Of a stretch of DNA of 27,818 nucleotides, positions 23,424 to 27,818 are shown one piece after another. The notes beneath the pieces are model-generated. The model saw nothing but the letters and a program-made list of their open reading frames with translations, did not search any database and was not told where the DNA came from. The translations under genes and the position numbers were made by a program. How positions within the stretch are numbered: the stretch's first letter is position 1; every line of letters starts with the position of its first letter. The DNA comes from Robiginitomaculum sp. Lineage in GTDB: Bacteria > Pseudomonadota > Alphaproteobacteria > Caulobacterales > Maricaulaceae. The DNA lies in NCBI GenBank assembly GCA_016765255.1, contig JAESQI010000200.1, positions 1 to 27,818 of the forward strand, in the 5' to 3' direction.

Positions 23424-24926
23424 GTGCAAATTTATGCGAAATGTTTATTGTTAACTGTGAGCTTGGCGACATTGTCGGCATGCGCCAGCATAAATATGGG
23501 TCAGGGTTCCGCAAATAAGGGCGTTGGAACACTGGCGCAGCAGAGTAACGTTCCGCAGCCTCCAATCAATGCAAAAACTGGCATTCAAACTTGGGTGGAA
23601 ACAGCGCCTGAGCGGTTGCCGTCTACGAACTGGGTTGGGAATTTCAACGATTCCATGCTTAACGACCTCATCGCAGAAGCCATGCTTGCCAATACGGATG
23701 TACGCGGCGCTCAGGCGCGTTTAATGGCGGCAGAAGCGAGTGCGGCATCTTCGCGGTCTGGGCTCTATCCAAATATTGGGGTCAATGCGAATGCCAGCCG
23801 CAATGAGAGTATTAGCGGCAATATTCCAGGCTCAACCAGTTTCAGCCTTGGCGGATCTGCCAGCTGGGAAGTTGATATGTGGGGCCGTATTCGAGGTCAA
23901 GCAGATGCAGGCGATTTAGACGCCCAAGCTTCCAATGCTGATTATGCGGGCACACGCTTGGCAATCGCGGGGGCAACGACCCAAACATGGTTTAATTTGA
24001 TCGAAGCAAGGCTGCAAACAGATTTGGCCACACGTAATGTGAAAACCCAAGAACGGGCTTTACGGCTCACAAAAAGGCGTTTTGACGGCGGTATATCAGG
24101 CTCATCCGATTACCGACTTGCCCGTTCAGCCCTCGCCAATGCCAATGCCAGCTTGGCGGCGCGCAAACAAATTCAAAATTCTACAACGCGGCAATTAGAA
24201 ACCCTTCTGCGCCGTTATCCCGAAGACGCTCTCAAAGCTCGAAATACCTTGCCAGACCTTCCCTCACTAAACGGTGTTGATGGACCGCAGGATATTTTTC
24301 TGCGGCGCCCTGACCTGCTCGCTGCCGAGCGGCGTATGCAGGCGGCTGGAATTCGGGTTGATATTGCTAAGAAAAATCTATTACCACGCCTCACTTTGAC
24401 TGGTTCAGCGTCGTCAAATGGCAGTTCATTGACACGTCTTTTTAGCCTCAATGCTTTAGCCGCCTCACTGGCCAGCGGTTTAACGGCACCCGTGTTTCAA
24501 GGCGGCGCTCTTCGGGCAGATATAGCCCGCAATGAAGCCAATTTACGTCTACAAATGGAAAACTATGCGGGCATTGCATTAACTGCCTACCGGGAAGTAG
24601 AAAACGGACTTGACGCAGAGGGTTTGCTCTCTGAACGCGTCGCGGCCCTGACTATTTCACTCGACGAAGCCCAAAAGGCGGAAGAACGGTTGGAACAACG
24701 TTTTAGTGAAGGCTTGGCCAGTATTTTACAATTACTGGACGCCCAATCACGACGTATTAGTACAGAAGGGCAATTGATCAGTGCACGCAAAGAAAGACTT
24801 GCAAATCGGGTCAGGCTACATTTGGCGCTTGGGGGCGGTTTATATGGTCAAGAATTGGCGAGAGAGAAACACCCAAAACCAAGTTTGATTTTGCCAAAAT
24901 TTGCACAGCTGACAGACCGTCCATAA
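23424..24926 (+). CDS. Outer-membrane efflux lipoprotein (NodT/OprM, TolC-like)
   Basis: Outer-membrane exit duct of an RND pump. The N-terminus is a lipoprotein signal peptide with lipobox LSAC (in LATLSACASINMG). Two TolC-type repeats follow, each with long helices (about 80-270 and 290-490). Typical segments are ASWEVDMWGRIRGQADAG, FLRRPDLLAAERRMQAAGI, AYREVENGLDAEGLL and LLDAQSRRI. The AAAGGAG at 23409-23415 is only 2 bases from ATG 23418 but 8 bases from GTG 23424, so I prefer GTG, giving 500 residues. The C-terminal roughly 25 residues after YGQELAREKHPKP look variable. First gene of the efflux operon. Confidence 0.93.
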   Translation: MQIYAKCLLLTVSLATLSACASINMGQGSANKGVGTLAQQSNVPQPPINAKTGIQTWVETAPERLPSTNWVGNFNDSMLNDLIAEAMLANTDVRGAQARLMAAEASAASSRSGLYPNIGVNANASRNESISGNIPGSTSFSLGGSASWEVDMWGRIRGQADAGDLDAQASNADYAGTRLAIAGATTQTWFNLIEARLQTDLATRNVKTQERALRLTKRRFDGGISGSSDYRLARSALANANASLAARKQIQNSTTRQLETLLRRYPEDALKARNTLPDLPSLNGVDGPQDIFLRRPDLLAAERRMQAAGIRVDIAKKNLLPRLTLTGSASSNGSSLTRLFSLNALAASLASGLTAPVFQGGALRADIARNEANLRLQMENYAGIALTAYREVENGLDAEGLLSERVAALTISLDEAQKAEERLEQRFSEGLASILQLLDAQSRRISTEGQLISARKERLANRVRLHLALGGGLYGQELAREKHPKPSLILPKFAQLTDRP

Positions 24927-24992
24927 CCGTATCTAAGAATGTGGTATTGGTGAAACGCTTGCAATAAAATGAAGAAGGCGTAAAACTATGCC

Positions 24993-25014
24993 CGTGCATT
25001 TTGTGCGCGTGCAT
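24993..25014 (+). repeat. Direct repeat CGTGCAT x2 before the fusion-protein gene
   Basis: Two copies of CGTGCAT (24993-24999 and 25008-25014) start 15 bases apart in the 112-base gap between the outer-membrane and fusion-protein genes. This spacing, about one and a half helical turns, could suit a regulator or may be chance. Confidence 0.35.
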
Positions 25015-25038
25015 ATATTATTGTGGTAGGATATACAA

Positions 25039-26478
25039 ATGAAAATTAAAGTTGGCGACCGAAAATTGGGTATTGGCGGAATCATTTTGCGCGTGCTCAT
25101 CCCTATTTTCATCATTATAGCGTTCATAATTTTTTCATCCATACTTAAGGGTATGAAAAAAGAACCGGAAATCAAAAAACGTAAAAGCCCTATTTTAGCC
25201 GTTTTGGCCACACCAGCCGTATCTGATACGGTGCAACTCACAGTTACTGTGCAAGGGGAAACACGGCCTCGTACCGAAATCGACCTTGTTCCAGAAGTCG
25301 CAGGCAAAATCGTATATGTGTCGCCTAAGTTTTTAACGGGCGGTTTGTTTAATAAAGGGGATGTCCTCTACCGTATTGACCCTGCCGATTATAAGGTTGC
25401 GATTATCAAAAGTAATGCCGCCATTGCGCGCGCCCAGCAAGTGTTGATCCGTGAACAGGCGGAAGGGGATATTGCCCTGCAAGACTGGCAAGACCTTGGC
25501 CAAGGTCAAGCCTCTGACCTGACCTTGCGCAAACCCCAGCTTTTGGAAGCGCAAGCCAACCTCCAATCTGCGCAAGCCGATCTCGAAAATGCACGACTAC
25601 GCCTTGCGCGCACGGACGTAAAAGCGCCCTTTGATGGGCGTGTTCGTGAAAAACTGGCCGATTTGGGGCAATATATCAACCCTGGTTCAAAATTAGGGCG
25701 CATATTTTCAACCGATGTTGCGGAAATACGTCTCGCATTGAGTGACGCGGATTTAAGCCGCCTTAACCTCCCCATTGCCTTTGTTGCAAAATCGAGGGCT
25801 TCCGCCCCAAAAGTGCATTTTAGCACAATTATTGGCGGCAAATTACGGGAATGGGACGGGCATATTATGCGCACGGCCTCTACATATGACACACAAACCC
25901 GTTCGCTTTTCGCCATTGCCGAAGTTGTAGACCCGTACGGAAAAGGCGCAGCGACGGGTGGCTACCCTCTCGCACCGGGCCTATTTGTCGACGCGCAAAT
26001 TGCAGGTAAAACCATGGAAAATATCATTGTCATTCCACGCGATGGCCTACGTCCAGAAAACAAAATATACGTGGTCAATAAAGACGGCATTGCCGAAAGC
26101 CGAAACGCGGGTGTTTTAGATGTCAATCCAAACCGCGCTGTTATTGCCAGCGGGTTGAGCGTTGGAGAATTGGTTATTTTATCACCGCTCGAAAAATCCC
26201 AAATCAGTCTGCGTTTTAAAGCCCTTGATGTGAATGACCCGAGCAAGGTTCTGGTTGAACCAAAGGTTGAAAAGAAAGAGGATGATAAAAAAGAGGTGTT
26301 AACGGGCAAAGAGCTGCGCACCCAACAAGCCAATGAAAAACAAAAGCTGAAGAAAAAACACAAAATGGAATTGATCAAAGCCAAAAAACAAATGGCCGAA
26401 GCAAAAAAAGGCAAGTCCAAAAAAGGTAAATCCAAAAAATCCAACTCTAAAGAGGCAAGCACTGCGGGAGCGAAATAA
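25039..26478 (+). CDS. RND efflux membrane fusion protein with lysine-rich tail
   Basis: Periplasmic adaptor joining the inner-membrane pump to the outer-membrane duct. One helix anchors the N-terminus (about 13-36, IILRVLIPIFIIIAFIIF). The lipoyl/barrel-sandwich halves start at VQGETRPRTEIDLVPEVAGK and resume at VKAPFDGRVREKLADLGQYI. An alpha-hairpin (about 120-190) lies between them, and beta-barrel and membrane-proximal domains follow. From about residue 409 the protein departs from the family: roughly 70 residues rich in Lys and Glu, with the repeat GKSKKGKSKK near the end. AGGA stands 7 bases before the ATG. The stop overlaps the RND start (TAATG). Confidence 0.93.
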   Translation: MKIKVGDRKLGIGGIILRVLIPIFIIIAFIIFSSILKGMKKEPEIKKRKSPILAVLATPAVSDTVQLTVTVQGETRPRTEIDLVPEVAGKIVYVSPKFLTGGLFNKGDVLYRIDPADYKVAIIKSNAAIARAQQVLIREQAEGDIALQDWQDLGQGQASDLTLRKPQLLEAQANLQSAQADLENARLRLARTDVKAPFDGRVREKLADLGQYINPGSKLGRIFSTDVAEIRLALSDADLSRLNLPIAFVAKSRASAPKVHFSTIIGGKLREWDGHIMRTASTYDTQTRSLFAIAEVVDPYGKGAATGGYPLAPGLFVDAQIAGKTMENIIVIPRDGLRPENKIYVVNKDGIAESRNAGVLDVNPNRAVIASGLSVGELVILSPLEKSQISLRFKALDVNDPSKVLVEPKVEKKEDDKKEVLTGKELRTQQANEKQKLKKKHKMELIKAKKQMAEAKKGKSKKGKSKKSNSKEASTAGAK

Positions 26479-27818
26479 TGAGAGGTTTAGTATCTTGGTG
26501 GGCGAAGAACGGCGTTGCCGCAAATCTTCTTATGGTGGCCATTCTCTTAATGGGAATCGTCGGGTTTAACAAGTTAGAGCGAGAGTTTTTCCCAACCCTC
26601 ACCGTCAACGGCATGACCGTATCCGTGGTGTGGCAAGGTGCGTCGCCTAAAGACATTGAAGAACAATTGATCACCCGCATTGAAGACGCGGTTCAGGGAC
26701 TTGACGGCATTGATTATATTGAGGCCACCGCCCGCGAGGGCAGCGGTCAAGTCAATATCCGTACAAAAGTACGAGCTGATTATGACAAAATACTCAGTGA
26801 GGTCAAAGTCCGCGTCGACGGTATCAATAACTTCCCACCCGATATTTTTCGCCCCACCGTTATTCGCTGGGAAGCCCGTGCTGATTATATGTATCTTGCC
26901 CTGCACGGCGATATGGACAGGCTAACCCTACAACGATTGACCAATGATATCCGCAAGGAAATGGCCAAAATTCCTGGTGGAGAGCTGATCCAAGACATTA
27001 GTAAATTGGAAGAAGAAGTCACGATTGAAATCAGTGAAACAGCCCTTAGGCGTTTTGGTTTGACCTTCAGAGAGGTCGCCAGTGCCATATCTGGCAGTTC
27101 GGTTAATCTTTCTGCGGGCACGGTTAAAACCAGTAGCGGCAATTTGCAAATGAAGGCGCGTAATCTTGCCGACAGCAAATCTCAATTTGAAAACATTATC
27201 ATTCGCCAAACCCAAGACGGGGGCAAAGTATATCTAAGAGACATAGCCCGTATCCATGACGGATTTGAGGACTATGATTTTGTCGCGACCTATGACGGTG
27301 AAACGGCAACTATGTTTCAAGTGACCACGCCTGATATAATGAATGTGACAAAAGCGGGCAAAGGCTTTCGAGAATATATCGCCCAAAAGAACCAAGAACT
27401 ACCGCCAGGGGTTACGCTATCCATGTGGTTTGACGGCTCCACCGTATTTGACAGTCGCATGAACCTGATTGGCAGCAATGCTCTTTTGGGCATGGTTCTT
27501 GTCCTGATTATTCTGGTTTTATTTTTGCGGCCCGCCGTCGCGCTTTGGGTAACAATTGGCATTATGGTTTCATTTGCTGGTGCTATTGCCGTTATGCCTT
27601 ATCTTGGGGTTAGCCTCAATATGATCTCCACATTCGCGATTTTACTGGTGATTGGCATCGTGGTGGACGACGCCATCGTGGTGGGGGAAAGTATCCATTT
27701 TCACGTGGAACACGGAATCACGGGCGAAAAGGGTGCTATTGCGGGTACAAATATGGTGATTAAACCCGTATTTTTTGCTGTGATTACAACCATTATGACC
27801 TTTATGCCGTGGATGTTA
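26478..27818 (+). CDS. RND efflux permease, N-terminal 447 residues (runs off right edge)
   Basis: Proton-driven inner-membrane pump of the AcrB/HAE superfamily. The reading frame MRGLVSWWAKNGVAANLLMV stays open to the last base. It begins with the first membrane helix, then the porter loop (EREFFPTLTVNGMTVSVVWQ, GASPKDIEEQL). Helices 2-4 appear near the end with ALLGMVLVLIILVLFLRPAV and GIVVDDAIVVGE. Asp397-Asp398 are the paired acids of the proton relay in helix 4. The N-terminal sequence resembles the adaptor-coupled drug/lipid exporters rather than metal (CzcA) pumps, but the substrate cannot be set from this half. Starts on the stop codon of the fusion-protein gene, so translation is coupled. 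Confidence 0.95.
   Translation, partial: MRGLVSWWAKNGVAANLLMVAILLMGIVGFNKLEREFFPTLTVNGMTVSVVWQGASPKDIEEQLITRIEDAVQGLDGIDYIEATAREGSGQVNIRTKVRADYDKILSEVKVRVDGINNFPPDIFRPTVIRWEARADYMYLALHGDMDRLTLQRLTNDIRKEMAKIPGGELIQDISKLEEEVTIEISETALRRFGLTFREVASAISGSSVNLSAGTVKTSSGNLQMKARNLADSKSQFENIIIRQTQDGGKVYLRDIARIHDGFEDYDFVATYDGETATMFQVTTPDIMNVTKAGKGFREYIAQKNQELPPGVTLSMWFDGSTVFDSRMNLIGSNALLGMVLVLIILVLFLRPAVALWVTIGIMVSFAGAIAVMPYLGVSLNMISTFAILLVIGIVVDDAIVVGESIHFHVEHGITGEKGAIAGTNMVIKPVFFAVITTIMTFMPWML

Noticed and set aside
25962..26462. Minus-strand open frame of 166 codons, Phe/Leu-rich
   Set aside because: It is the mirror of the lysine-rich tail of the fusion protein: AAA/AAG codons read backwards give Phe/Leu, imitating a membrane protein.

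Overview
The window looks like chromosomal DNA of an alphaproteobacterium of moderate GC. The main pointers are a gcrA cell-cycle regulator gene, an alphaproteobacterial SOS box (GAAC-N7-GAAC) in front of a Y-family DNA polymerase gene, the two-domain alphaproteobacterial form of dCTP deaminase, and the argD-argF-hslO gene order. A marine Maricaulales/Hyphomonadaceae-type host would fit, but that is inference. No rRNA, tRNA, insertion sequence, phage gene, CRISPR array or integration scar was seen.

Layout. Positions 1-630 hold the N-terminal part of ahcY (minus strand, cut by the window edge). Positions 781-7143 form an envelope-sugar block: kdsD, a phosphomannomutase/phosphoglucomutase, a small gamma-glutamylcyclotransferase-like gene, then glmM and glmS, which diverge from each other. 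Positions 7126-8954 (minus) are a tightly overlapping four-gene operon: lipoprotein alpha/beta hydrolase, four-helix membrane protein, XRE regulator, two-helix membrane protein. A stand-alone radical SAM gene (9107-10057) diverges from it. Two tandem, paralogous exported S9 peptidase genes and dcd follow on the minus strand (10075-15186). Then come apaG, an SOS-controlled Y-family polymerase gene, and trkH.

Positions 18606-22470 (minus) are a translationally coupled run: ABC-2 permease, argD, argF, hslO. A 337-base intergenic region with a DnaA-box-like site and dyads precedes gcrA. The right end (23424-27818) is a tripartite RND efflux operon: NodT-type outer-membrane lipoprotein, membrane fusion protein with an odd lysine-rich tail, and an RND permease cut by the window edge.

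How the genes work together. KdsD supplies arabinose-5-phosphate for Kdo. The hexomutase, GlmM and GlmS feed mannose/glucose phosphates and UDP-GlcNAc precursors into lipopolysaccharide and peptidoglycan. ArgD and ArgF are consecutive-pathway arginine enzymes. The NodT/MFP/RND genes should form one envelope-spanning pump.

Most of the window is conserved housekeeping sequence. The parts most worth a second look are the hydrolase/membrane/XRE operon with its dyad promoter, the uncharacterised radical SAM protein, the SOS-boxed polymerase with a possibly leaderless mRNA, the gcrA control region, and the lysine-rich tail of the fusion protein. I did not find a clearly new defence or mobile system.
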